From: Flammulina velutipes
Lineage: Eukaryota; Basidiomycota; Agaricomycetes; Agaricales; Physalacriaceae
Assembly: GCA_011800155.1 (NCBI GenBank)
Contig: CM022371.1
Span: forward strand, 1,860,001 to 1,924,000
Reading direction: 5' to 3'
DNA length: 64,000 bases
Below the pieces are notes generated by a model. That model did not search any database and was not told where the DNA came from. It was given only the letters and a program-made list of their open reading frames with translations. The position numbers were made by a program, and so were the translations under genes. Below are positions 23,201 through 33,595 of the stretch, piece after piece (the stretch's first letter is position 1; each line of letters begins with the position of its first letter).

Positions 23201-26200
23201 AGCAAGGGACTATTAGTCAAAAGGACGCACCACAGCACTGAGAGGATCGTCCAGAAGGACAAACTTTGTGCGGGCGTACACAGCCCTTGCAAGCGCAACG
23301 CGGGCCTTCTGCCCTCCACTCAGACTGACACCTTTGGCACCAATCTCTGTAGTATCCCCGTTTTCCAACATTTGAAGATCTGGCCGCAGAGCACACGCCT
23401 CTACCACTGCCTGGTATCTTGCCTCATCCAGAGGATATCCGAAAAGAATATTTTCCTTGATTGATTGATGCCTCAGCCACGGCGATTGGCTGGCATAGGA
23501 TATCGCATGCATGTTCCCGTGCTCGTCAATACGGGAAGTATCTTTCGACATGATGATCTCCCCGTCAACAACTGTCATTTCCCCCAGGACGGCCATCTGT
23601 GATCAATTAGAAGCCGTTTGCTTGCGAGAGATATGGGAAAGTACCAGGAGCGCAGTCTTCCCGCTGGCAGTAGGCCCAGTGATCACGGACAGTTTCCCAT
23701 CGGGAAATATCACCGAGATGTCCTTGAGCTCGAATTTGTGATCAATATTTTCGTTCTCTGTAGAGATGATAGTTGAAGCATCATCGCTTGGGCTGTCGAC
23801 GGTGTTGGCGGATGATGATGTGACCGATTTAGAGTGTTCGTCCCCTTCCTTTTTCTCTTCGACCTCATTCCATTTCAACGTAGCATTTCGAAGGCCCAAA
23901 CCCTCTTCGTCCGGTCCAAGTAGAATCGGGGCGGACGCATCCTTCTTGATGGAAGAAACTTGATCTGAGACCTCGTCCTCTCCAAGGTAAACCTCGATGC
24001 GTTTCAAGGCAACGCCAGTCTAAAGTTATCGTCAACGAGGCTGGTCGTATAATAGAAAGGGCAATCGTACCTGTAAGACCTGAACAATCCACATGGGAAT
24101 GACGTTAAGAGGGACTCTATGAGAGCTTGGTGAGAAGGAGCCTATGCCAATAGTTGAGATCCTCCATACCGAATCATAGAAAACAGTGAGATGGCCTATC
24201 AGATGTGTGAGTTGACATTAGGTCCTCGTGGAACGCCGGGACTTACAGTGAAGGCTTTGCTGATAGTCAACTCGTTGCCTTGCATGACATAAGTGAAGAA
24301 CGAGACAATGGAGATGAACACGGGAGCTGTAGTCCACAACATGTAGAAAAGGATCGAGTTTATACGACCTGGTCAAATAGCTAAGCAAATCTGTCGAGGA
24401 TGGAGAACGAAGGTATACTTTTCACCATCCACTTCATTTCACCTTCCCTCGCATCGAGAGCACGGTCAATCCAGCGATTCTCCCATGCGAAGAATTTTAT
24501 GAACTTGACCTACAAAGTTCCGTAAGTTTCAGGTCAATCAACAAAGTAAGGTAAGAGTTTACCGCTCCGATGAGTTCATTTAGGACACCCATTCTTTTAT
24601 CACGGGCAGCAAGGACACCCTTTTGAATGCGAACACTCCGTTTGCTAAGCATACTGTTTAATGGCCAGCCTAGGACGAGAACGAAAAATCCAGTGAAAGC
24701 AGACCAACCCAATAATCTTCAAAACGAGTAAGTAGTGTAACCATAGAAAAGATGAATAGACCCAACTGGTACAGGAAGACACTGCCTATGACTATTTCGA
24801 GGGGAGCGCCATAAATGTAATACGCGCCACTGACCATATTGGAGATCTAGATGTATACATAAACAGAAGGAAGGACCCTCTCGGTACGAGCTTACCTTAT
24901 TAGCGTCTCCCGCCATCAAGTTCACAATCTTTCCAACATCTGCGCCAGCCTTAGGTTCGTCCGCCTTGTCATCCTGTTTCTTGGTGGAAGTCTTGGCCGA
25001 CCCATTGGTAGGTGCTTCCGTCTTCTCCTCGTTCTTGTCCACGATTCCGGAATAGTCCTTCCTCTTCAAAGCTTTGTCATATATCGCAGCCATCAGTTCC
25101 GAACGGATGTGAGTAGCTGCTCGGCGTCCAAACCATAGATGTTGCACATCAGCTTCAGCCTTGGCGAGAGTGCAGACGAACATCAGTAAAGCGTAGATGT
25201 AGGCATGAGTAGTGTCCGCTGGTGTTCGGTCTGCCTTGTCAATGGCAGCAAGAATGCGACTATCGTTTGTCAGACTTGTGGAAGTACAACATGATGCAAG
25301 AGATGAACGAACTTCATGAAAAACGGAACAGAGTAGTTGAAGATGACACTGATGACCGTGAGACTAGCATCAAGTATGAAGTCGAGGGAGTTTGCTGCCC
25401 AAATTCTGCGCAATAGAGAGGAACGACTGAAAGAAAATGAGTCTTTGCGAGGTATAGAATCGAAAATGTGAGGCGTACACGATGTTACTGAACTTGATGA
25501 AAAGCGGACGGGATTGGAACGTGGGGCTTAGGTTCCACACGTCGACGTCGTTCAGAGTCGAGTTTCGTCCACGTTGCACAAGAGGGTATACCCACTTGAA
25601 TGTTATCCATCCAAATAGGGACGTGTAGTCTTCTGGAGTGACGGTCTTTCCCTGCAATCACTGGTCAAAGGCATGACATGAAGGGTTTCCAATATTAAAC
25701 GCACAATATCTTCCTTCTTCACAAATGTACTTGGAACATCGATGGGCATGCCCATGATTACTACAAGACCAAGCGTGGCGATACCGACGTTGGCATAGAG
25801 TGCAGCAGCAAAGAGTTTAGGAGGAAATGGCATTTGTTTGACTGCGTAATCATAGACGAACCCTCCAACCATAAGCACTCCAGTAGCGAAATGTACGAGG
25901 TAAAGCGAGAAGAGGTCGTATGGCGGCGTAGGAGTCGGCTTGATAATTGGTCGAGTGACCATGTACAGCCAGGTTGATGATACCAAGAAAGGTCTGACAA
26001 CATCCCAGACGTCTTCGGGTGAGGTTATGGCGCGGTACGAGCCGTATCCGATCCAGCACAGAGCTTCAAGCAGTCCCAGAAGGGCGAATACGACCGTCCT
26101 CCACACCGGGATCGTTACGGGTACTTGTAGCGTCTCATTTTCCTCGGCCAAATCCAATGCCTCTGCTTCGTGGAGGGTGATGAACGTCTTAAACGGCTCT

Positions 26201-26349
26201 AATGCTGCGCGCACGAGTGCCGGAGGCTTGACCGAGAGCGAGAATAGTGAAAACAGGAGCACAAGGACCGCGGGCAGTATGGCTGCCCATGTCCCTCGAA
26301 TGCACGCGTCCTGAAAGTCGAATGGCGCCGATTCGTGGCAGAGTCCCAT
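20300..26349 (-). CDS. Full-size ABCC (MRP-type) ABC transporter
   Basis: ATP-driven exporter of the ABCC family, about 1,500 aa over many short introns. The ATG at 26349 ([19 protein letters not shown]) is followed by an N-terminal TMD0-like block of hydrophobic helices, then [20 protein letters not shown], typical of the L0/TMD1 entry. NBD1 has Walker [12 protein letters not shown], signature [17 protein letters not shown] and Walker [12 protein letters not shown]. The second acidic residue there is Asp rather than Glu, the usual degenerate ABCC site. NBD2 has [17 protein letters not shown], a noncanonical [27 protein letters not shown] and the switch [13 protein letters not shown]. This asymmetry is normal in ABCC. 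It lies beside a P450 and a decarboxylase, so export of an aromatic or conjugated compound is possible. Vacuolar or plasma-membrane location cannot be told. Confidence 0.9.
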
Positions 26350-26650
26350 TGTCGTTGAAGACAAGGGTGGAGACTGCACTCTTCGATGGTGGTGGTAGAA
26401 AGAAAAGAGAGAACGTTCAAGTACGTACTTCAAAGTTTCAAACGCTGGCACCTTCAGATAACGCGTTGACGGAATCCCGGCTCGGTGTCCGGCATCAATT
26501 AAATCATTTCGGCAGAGGTGCACACATGTGGCGCTGTTATCTATTAAAAGGATGCTGTTTACTGTGGTTGCGAGCTTATTGTACATTAGACTGGAAAGTA
26601 CAAGATCTAATTAATACAGTGACATCGAAAGCAAACAATACTGCAATAAT
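26350..26650. other. Intergenic region, ABC transporter promoter / P450 3' side
   Basis: 301 bp. Nothing recognised beyond AT-rich stretches. Confidence 0.35.
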
Positions 26651-28591
26651 CTAAGTCCCACGCCGACTGAATTTGACCATCATCTTGAGAGGTTTGTGCA
26701 TGAATCCTTCCGTGGTCTCTAAAAATGGAGATTCGAGCTGAATATTGTATCGCAGGAGAACTGTGGCCAGAACGAGCCTCATCTCCATGTAAGCAAGACT
26801 AAGAATCCGGTAAGTGTGAAGTTTGGCGAGAAACATTAAAAACGAACTTTCGGCCTAGCTGAAATAGATGATCAGGCTTCAGAAGATATCTTTAAGAAGA
26901 GACAAAAATAAACTCACACACGCCCGCGGTCCTTTCCCAAACGTCAACAGGTAAGGCTTGAGGTCCTTCGACTCCAACCAGCGTTCAGGTCGGAAGACGT
27001 GGGGGTCGCCCCAAATAGACGGGTCGCGTTGAATTGTCCAAGCAGGAACAGACATTTCGGTCTGATAGTAAGATAGGTAAGCAGTTGCCGATGGAGTCGA
27101 ATAAATCGCCTCACCCCTTCTGGGAAATAGCGCCCACAGCACTCTGCGCCACCAGGAGGAACAGATCTAGGGAGACCAATGGCGGTAGTAGCGTAATACC
27201 GCAGACTGACAATCGCGCATTAATCAGGCGGCACAAAACCAGATACAGATACATGACTTACCCTTCGTCTATGGTGGCGTCAAGGTAGGAAAGATTCTTG
27301 ACGTTGTCATACACTAATTCGCTGGTATCATGGGGACACGCCTCTTCCAGTATATCTAGCAGCTTTCGGTGCACTTTGGGATGCGTGACAACCAAGTGAA
27401 GTATACCAGTTAAGGAATTGGAGGTAGTATCCGAGCCGGCAATTCTAGAATATACGTTATGCGGAAACATACAAAGATGGAAGAACCACTTACAGCAACG
27501 TCACGGTTTCGGCTGTTAGCTGAGTAACTTGCCCATCATCGAGATTCGGAGTTCCTTTCGTACGTTCCTTGATCAACTTGCCCAAGATATCGTTCCGTTC
27601 GGTCCTTGAGGCCAAACGATGCATCACTCTCCGACGCGCTAGATCTTCTAAACCATATGACGACTTCCTTCCGCGAATAAAAAATGGGTCCGGAATCAGC
27701 TTCGAAAGGTACTTGAACCAAGGATGAAGGCCAATAACCGCAGCCAAATGCTCGCGCTATCGGTTCCGATATCAGTGGCATGATCATGGAAAGCAAATAA
27801 AACTCATTACTTCATCAACTAGAGAAATCGCATGTTCACGAACTACGTCGCCATTCGCTCGTTCGAGGGAAACTTCATCTGACTCCTAGTAGATGACATT
27901 GGTTCGACATATGCACGGAGGAAAATGAAATAGCTGACATTATTGACCATTCCAATCGCTTCGCCAAATGCCAAATCAGAGAGCACATCGAATGCGAGAT
28001 AATTAAACCAGAGTAGAGCATCCGTGTACTCATTTCTTTGACACATGACGTCCACCTTGTTCGTAAATGTCTTGAGAATCACATGCATATATCCCGTGAA
28101 CTGTTCAAGGGATTTCGTGGAAAACGTCGAAGACACCATCCGACGCTTCTGTGCATGATCTTGTCGGTCCAGAGTAGAGAAGACAGACGGTGCTTTTCCA
28201 ATGAATGCTCGATAGAACTCAGATTTGTTGAATGCCTTCGTTCCTTGACCGTAGATGACTGGCAAAGCGTCTGGATGTGCGACGGAGACATGGTTCGGGG
28301 AGATTCTCACGAATGCACCGTGTTTCTGCGCGTCACGGATGAAACGTTAATGGTCGGCGAAGGAGGTGATCGACCTACCTGGTGAAGTTCGTGCACTGCG
28401 ATGTACCGGCGACCCACGCGTGCCTGATATGCGAGCCAGAATGGGGTATATCGAGCGAGAAGAGGGCCCGGAATGTCTCGGAGAGTACCATTGGCGTCTA
28501 TTTGAGTGTGCTGCAGAAGCGAGATGCACTTCGCAGTAACCAGGATGATGAGAAGAAGTAGAATCCTATAACACAGAACCTCTGTGACCAT
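26651..28591 (-). CDS. Cytochrome P450, CYP53-like (benzoate para-hydroxylase group)
   Basis: Membrane-anchored heme mono-oxygenase. The N-terminal anchor is YRILLLLIILVTAKCISLL, then the proline hinge region DIPGPLLARY. Signature parts are DALLWFNYLAFDVLSDLAFG, I-helix IAGSDTTSN, ExxR in DEGLR, GLPRSVPPGG, TIQRDPSIWGDPHVFRPERW and the heme loop FGKGPRACLGRN. The splice model keeps frame: exons 28591-28379, 28325-27939, 27885-27811, 27756 onward, then an 11-nt microexon (26848-26858) just after the heme cysteine, and a last exon ending FSRRGT. The LDRQDHAQKRRMVSSTFS stretch, PPGG and the ER anchor resemble CYP53, whose members hydroxylate benzoate at the para position; this assignment is by memory of motifs. 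It is head to head with the decarboxylase gene across 1.48 kb. Confidence 0.88.
26848..26858 (-). other. 11-nt microexon in the P450 heme-binding loop
   Basis: Introns 26859-26917 (GTGAGT..TTTCAG) and 26799-26847 (GTTCGT..CTTAG) flank an 11-nt exon that encodes Leu-Gly-Arg plus two bases of Asn. Only with it does the reading frame join RAC to LGRNLAYMEMRL. Skipping it or retaining the second intron gives frameshift or early stop. Confidence 0.8.
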
Positions 28592-28809
28592 CGAAGCACA
28601 AATGATAGAATGACCTCAGACTTGCCTTGGATAATCCAAGATGAGGTGAGCTGCGTAGAGGTCCGGAAGGTATACGTGGTTTGTGACCGCATCCATGGAA
28701 GGCATAGGCGGGATGAAGGGAATATAGATAGAGGTATGGTTAACCAGTCGAGGTAGGCCGCAGGTTGACTTCTTGTGGCTTCGCCCCGTATATAAAGGTC
28801 GTCAAATTG

Positions 28810-28829
28810 ATTCTGATACATTCTGATAC
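28810..28829 (+). repeat. Tandem 10-bp direct repeat
   Basis: ATTCTGATAC occurs twice head to tail, about 220 bp upstream of the P450 start. It could be a paired regulator site; this is inference. Confidence 0.6.
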
Positions 28830-29807
28830 ATCCTCCGGTAATCGTTTAAGAAGTTTAACTAATCGAGAAATCGAATCAGATTTGCACGATGAAGATTGTC
28901 CGCTGAAGGTGTTTGTTGACTTACCAAACAGTACTATATGAGCCCCACCCCAGATCAGTCGGACGCCAAACATTCAATACTCAATCACGGTAGTACTGGC
29001 TGCCGTTTTGCTTCAGCGATCAAAGATGCGGGTGCTCAGAAGAGATGCGGGTGTGGGCAGAACGGTTCCGTTGGCTTTATCAGAAGAAGACTGAGCCGTC
29101 AGTGGATTTGAGATGAGAAAGCACCACGCACCGGCTAAGTAGTAACTTGGCATATTTCTAGGCCCATACTAGATAGAAGATTCTTGATGGTATGTAGCGC
29201 CGTGGTTGAGGCGTAAGGAGGATAAGATGAATACGGGAGATTTGCCGCTTGTTGGCTGAATAGAACTCCAGACAGTTAATGAGCGCGGCCGCTCATTACA
29301 TACCCGTGGTTATGTCTCCGTTGAGTTTCGTCGACAGAGAGCTCGGAGCCATGTACGGAAGTCCGACTGTCGAAAAGGCACATTGAGAAGCGATGGCCAG
29401 GTTCATATCAGCGCCATGTGGTTAGACTCGAGAACTATGAACATGGAGATGATAGATCGACTTTATAATCTTCAGAAGGTAAGACCGGCGTGGCCTGAGG
29501 CCTGAGGTCTTAGGTCAGAAATCTGTTAGCTTGTTCAAGGTGAGGCCGAGACGCTCGCTGATGCCTGACAGGCCTCGGGACTGTGCTTGTGGACACCGTT
29601 TATACGCTCCGAGCCAGCCGAATCCGAGATTGTCGACATGCCGAGAAAGAGATCGCCCTACATAGTTCAAGCCGTCGCATGTTTTTGAAATGGTGAATCA
29701 TACCGTTCGGTAGGTAACCTGGGTCGAAATGAACGTGGAGACGGCGCCGTTAAACCGAGACACACTTTCCTAAGCTGGATGGCCACGTCTGATATCGAAG
29801 TTTTGTT

Positions 29808-29822
29808 AAAGCTATTAGCTTT
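29808..29822. repeat. 15-bp perfect palindrome, possible regulator half-site pair
   Basis: AAAGCTA-T-TAGCTTT, about 250 bp before the decarboxylase start. It is symmetric, as expected for binding by a dimeric transcription factor. No factor is identified. Confidence 0.5.
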
Positions 29823-30071
29823 AGCTAGAGATAGATTTTCGATGAAAGATGATGACGGTCAACAATATGACCGTATTCAAACTCCGACGGTAATGAAAAC
29901 CACCGTGGCGCAAGTCTCTCATTAGGAGGCCAATATAACGCCTCGGCGCTCAAACAAACAAAATTAACGGAACCAAGGTCAAAGTTCTCCAGTCTAGACC
30001 CAGATAGGATTAAGCTCAAGACCTGTCAATAACTTGGATCGTCAATCAACTATATACAACGTGATATCGAC

Positions 30072-31289
30072 ATGCCTCGCATTGACGTCCACCACCATTT
30101 TTTCTCGCCTGCGCTGGCCAAGCAGCGCTCCATTGGCTGGCAAATTCCTTCCGAAAACCTCCCATGGACGCCCGAGAAGAGTCTTCAATTTCTGAAAGAC
30201 GCCAACGTCGACATGGCCATCCTTTCCATTCCTGCGTACGCGGAGGGCTCAGTCAGCCCGGAGAACCGCGACGCGGCTAGGATGCACAACACGTTTACGG
30301 CAGAGATCTGTAAACAATATCCGGACAAGTTTGGCTGGTTTGCTACCGTTCCGTTTCTTGATGACATCGATGGTCGGTGTCGTTCCAAAATCCTTTTCGA
30401 CGCGACTAACCGCGTATATACGCGTTGTAGGCGTGTTGAAAGAGATCAGCTTTGCATTGGACGTTTTGCATGCGGATGGAATCGCGCTTTCTTCAACATA
30501 CGGTGAAGGCGAACATGGAAGTTCGTGTCTGGCTACTCTTTCTGTGCGCTATGCTCACACCCGATTCAGCGTACATCGGAGACGATAGATACGACGCAAT
30601 TTGGGAAGAATTGCATAAACGCCAAGTCGTCGTTTTCCTTCACGGCGCTCAGACACCCAGCTCGATCCCATGGCCGAACGATTTTCTCGGTCTTCCCGTA
30701 ACAGAGGTTGTATATGTGTGCCTATTCTCTTACCATTTGGTTTATAATACCTCAAGGTTCCCAACGAAACCTTCAAAGCCGCGGCCCAGCTAGTAGTCAC
30801 CGGTATGTGGCACTCCGAGTCTGCAAATTCTTTGCTCAGACTCTACAGGAAAGAAACGCAGATTCAGCGACGTCAAGATCATACTAGCCCACATGGGAGG
30901 GAGCACTCCCGTCCTCGCTAGTCGCGTCGCAGTGTTGTCGCCACACATGGGATGCTCGCTAACGCCAGAAGAAATAATGGAAGACTTCAAATCGTTCTAC
31001 TTTGACACAGCGCTGTCATCCCATGAGGTCAATCTCACTCTGGCAGATTCGTTTATTCGAGAAGACCGTCTTCTTTTTGGAACAGACTTTCCCGGTATGT
31101 GCCCATTCGTTCGTGCAAGACTTTTAATGACCTTGAATTTGGATAGCCGTCAGCAAGAGTATGACAGAATGGTATACCAACCACCTCATTCAGTATTATT
31201 CGAACAACACCGACAAGCTTGAGGCCATTATGCACGGCAACGCGCTCAAACTCTTTCCGCGCTTGGAGGATAGGTTCAAAAACCAATAA
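30072..31289 (+). CDS. ACMSD-family amidohydrolase, probable aromatic-acid decarboxylase
   Basis: Metal-dependent amidohydrolase-fold enzyme of the ACMSD / gamma-resorcylate / 6-methylsalicylate decarboxylase group. Six exons (30072-30372, 30431-30520, 30570-30706, 30757-30802, 30849-31094, 31147-31289) sum to 963 nt, 320 aa. The metal site is visible: DVHHHFFSP (HxH) near the N-terminus, a middle histidine in FLHGAQTPSS, IILAHMGGSTP, and the aspartate in LLFGTDFPAVS. Further motifs are WFATVPFLDDIDG and EVPNETFKAAAQLVVTG. It ends KLFPRLEDRFKNQ. The length suits the family and no catalytic residue is missing. One intron uses a GTTCGT donor. The substrate is unknown; a benzoate- or salicylate-type acid would fit the neighbouring CYP53-like gene. 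Confidence 0.88.
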
Positions 31290-31405
31290 ATTGTCATGCA
31301 GAGCACAACGGGTAAGTACTATATAGTTCAGTTGGAAAGTCTACTGAATGTCTTCAGTGTATAGTTGATATCGTTCGTAGCGACCGTGGTAGGAAGCGGA
31401 CAACG

Positions 31406-33361
31406 TTAGCCCTGTCGTAACCACGTCATTATCTTGTTGTGGCTTTCTCCTGCGAGTACAAATGGTTGACCATGATGACCGTTACTGTCAAGGTACAAGC
31501 TGTTCGTGATGCCGTGAGACATGAGATATCGTTTGACTCGCTGCAAGATGCTGTCAGCGAATCTCAAAGGAATGGCAAGTGTCCTGACCTGAGCCTTGAC
31601 GATCGTGTCCTTTCCTCCAAGGACAAACAATGTCTTCTTCACGTCACAGGCATTCGGGATCTCTTCGAACCAAAGGGCATTGGACGACCAGTCAAAACGT
31701 CGTTGCAGTAGATTCGCTATACCAAGCTCCGTACTGACGAAATATCGCATAATCAGATCGAGGCCCTGCCAAAGTGGCATGATTATTGGACTGAAGTAAC
31801 AAGAGTAAGTATGACGCGGACGCACCGTAACACATCGTCGGTATAGGAAATTGTAGCAAGTGTCTGGGGAAGTTATAATTAGCTGATGGACCGGGATACA
31901 TAGAGAGGGGAACCTGGTGAACTTACCGCCTTCCCATGAGCAGAAAGTAACAGGATCGACGAAACACGAGCGTGTGATCATATGTGGATAGTCTTTGAGC
32001 ATCCATGCATGTCCATAGGTACCACTATACATTATCAGCCTTTGGGGGAACCCAACAAATTATACACGCACTTGGAATGGCTGAGCATTGTCACACCTTT
32101 CGACGCACTTGCGCGTTCTGCAGGCATTTCCTCCGACACGTCGTTGTCTATGTTTGCCCACCCCAATTGATCGAGAAGACAGGCAAGCCTTTCGGTCGTT
32201 TGTTCCCTCGTCATGGGCTTCAAGAAGTTGGGGTGAAAGATGTTCTGGCTAACATGCGGTTGCAAGATGGTAAGGATAGGCCGGTCACTAAAGTTGCGGA
32301 CGAGACGACCGAGTGTCAGCTTATATTGTGATATACCAAGCCCCAGCCCGTGGAAGAAGACGATGGGGCGGAGGTCTGAATTACAGTCCCACGCGGCGGG
32401 AATTCGGATACAATATCTGTGAGGAGGATGAGCGATCTCGATATTGGATTGGAGATAAGCGTACTCTAGACCGTTGAACGTAGAAAATTGGAGATGGTAC
32501 TTACGCTTTAGGCGAAGCATAGATAAGAAATTTATGGCGTATATTATAGCGTACATTATAAAGGGTCGGGAGTAGACGTTGAGCTTATCGAGCGAGAGTC
32601 GTAGGGGTCTAATGTTGGGATTCGAGCCTTCGGGTATCGTGCGGCCGATTCGTTTCTCTATCATTTGAACGGCGCGCTCTAGAGCCGCGTTGTGACGCGG
32701 AGGCAGTTCGTCCAGAGGAGGCATATCTGAGTTGAAGAGAGCCCAATGCAACCACTGTCGCAGTTCATGCTTGCGAACTTGGGACCAGGGCACCCGTCCG
32801 AACCATCTGACGTATACATTAGTATGAGAATGGAGTATTAGAACGGAGACTGACGTTCGAAAGCTGTTGCGGAAATCGGCAGCACGGGGGTCGCTATCCT
32901 CCAGTTGAGAGATCTCCTCTTCGGTGTTGACAGGTCTGGCAGTGAGGAGAGCTTCTTCGTCAAAGATCACGTCGTCTGCTGGCAGACTAGCGAGACCAGC
33001 CTTGATAACACGGGTCAACGTGATTTCAAGTTCCTCGACACTTCGAATTGGCGACGTTGTTGGCCCCCCAAGAGATCTAACGAGATACGTGTAGTATACG
33101 TTGAAGCAAACCTAGCGATTTCCATGAGGATGGAGTACTGGGGGACAATGAAAGACGGACTTCGAACAGGGCAACACTGAATAGAGTGTTGCCCTTCCAT
33201 CCTGGGAAGAGTAAATCTCCAGTTGTCAGCGCATAAGACGCAAATGCCCAGCAGGCCGGCACAGCAAGCCAGACAGGGCCGACGATGAAGACGAGGACAA
33301 GGTAGAACGAAAGGCGGCGATGGGGAACGCTCTCCAAGACTTCAGATATGTCGAGGGTCAT
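31406..33361 (-). CDS. Alpha/beta hydrolase with N-terminal membrane anchor
   Basis: Serine hydrolase of the alpha/beta fold, substrate unknown. The N-terminus (MTLDISEVLESVPHRRLSFY) leads into a hydrophobic segment (LVLVFIVGPVWLAVPACWAF), then a long linker, and the catalytic domain begins at PIVFFHGLGLGISQYKLTLG (oxyanion-hole HG motif). The nucleophile elbow is rebuilt across an intron: MLSHS joins NGTYGHAW to give SHSNG. The downstream acid is probably in LFVLGGKDTIV and the histidine in LYLDSNGHHGQPFVL. It ends KIMTWLRQG. A predicted ER or other membrane location. It converges with the decarboxylase gene (117 bp) and is divergent from IDH1. Lipase or esterase is possible. Confidence 0.78.
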
Positions 33362-33595
33362 TGAGGTCGGAAGGCGTGTATCGTAAAGAGTCGTCAGAGA
33401 GAATGGAAACCTTTAAGAACAAAACCAAGATGGACTCCGGTGTTCCCAAAGAATTGAAGGCGTAACTGTTAAACGAGATTGGCATGTGAAATTGGCCAAA
33501 TAAACGGCATCACGTCATCCGTGATGCTTATCTAATCGCCGACAATCCGTCCTGTCCGTCCCTTTCTCTGCTCTCATCCTCCCTCGTCGTCCGAC
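33362..33595. promoter_or_regulatory. Divergent promoter, alpha/beta hydrolase / IDH1
   Basis: 234 bp between start codons. CT-rich just before the IDH1 ATG (about 33552-33590), a common feature before highly expressed fungal genes. No other motif was identified. Confidence 0.4.

Larger units (their letters stand above)
28592..30071. other. 1.48-kb divergent intergenic region, P450 / decarboxylase
   Basis: The longest gene-free stretch in the window. It should hold the regulatory DNA of both the P450 and the decarboxylase. It contains a TATATAAAG at 28789-28797, a 10-bp direct repeat, clustered GGCCTGA-type repeats at about 29492-29520, a GCGGCCGC palindrome near 29286, and a 15-bp palindrome. 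Short open frames here (for example 28740-28973 minus) show no recognisable protein. No transposon ends or tRNA seen. Confidence 0.5.

Noticed and set aside
26848..26917. Apparent frameshift in the P450 heme region suggesting a pseudogene
   Set aside because: Resolved by an 11-nt microexon with proper splice sites, giving an intact heme loop.
28740..28973. 77-codon minus-strand frame upstream of the P450
   Set aside because: Lies in the promoter region, contains the tandem repeat, and shows no protein-like composition or known motif.
29000..30000. Possible transposon remnant in the longest gene-free gap
   Set aside because: I could not find terminal repeats, target-site duplication or transposase-like coding sequence.
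32600..32640. GGATTCGAGCC resembling a tRNA T-arm
   Set aside because: Lies inside a coding exon of the alpha/beta hydrolase and no acceptor or anticodon arms fit around it.
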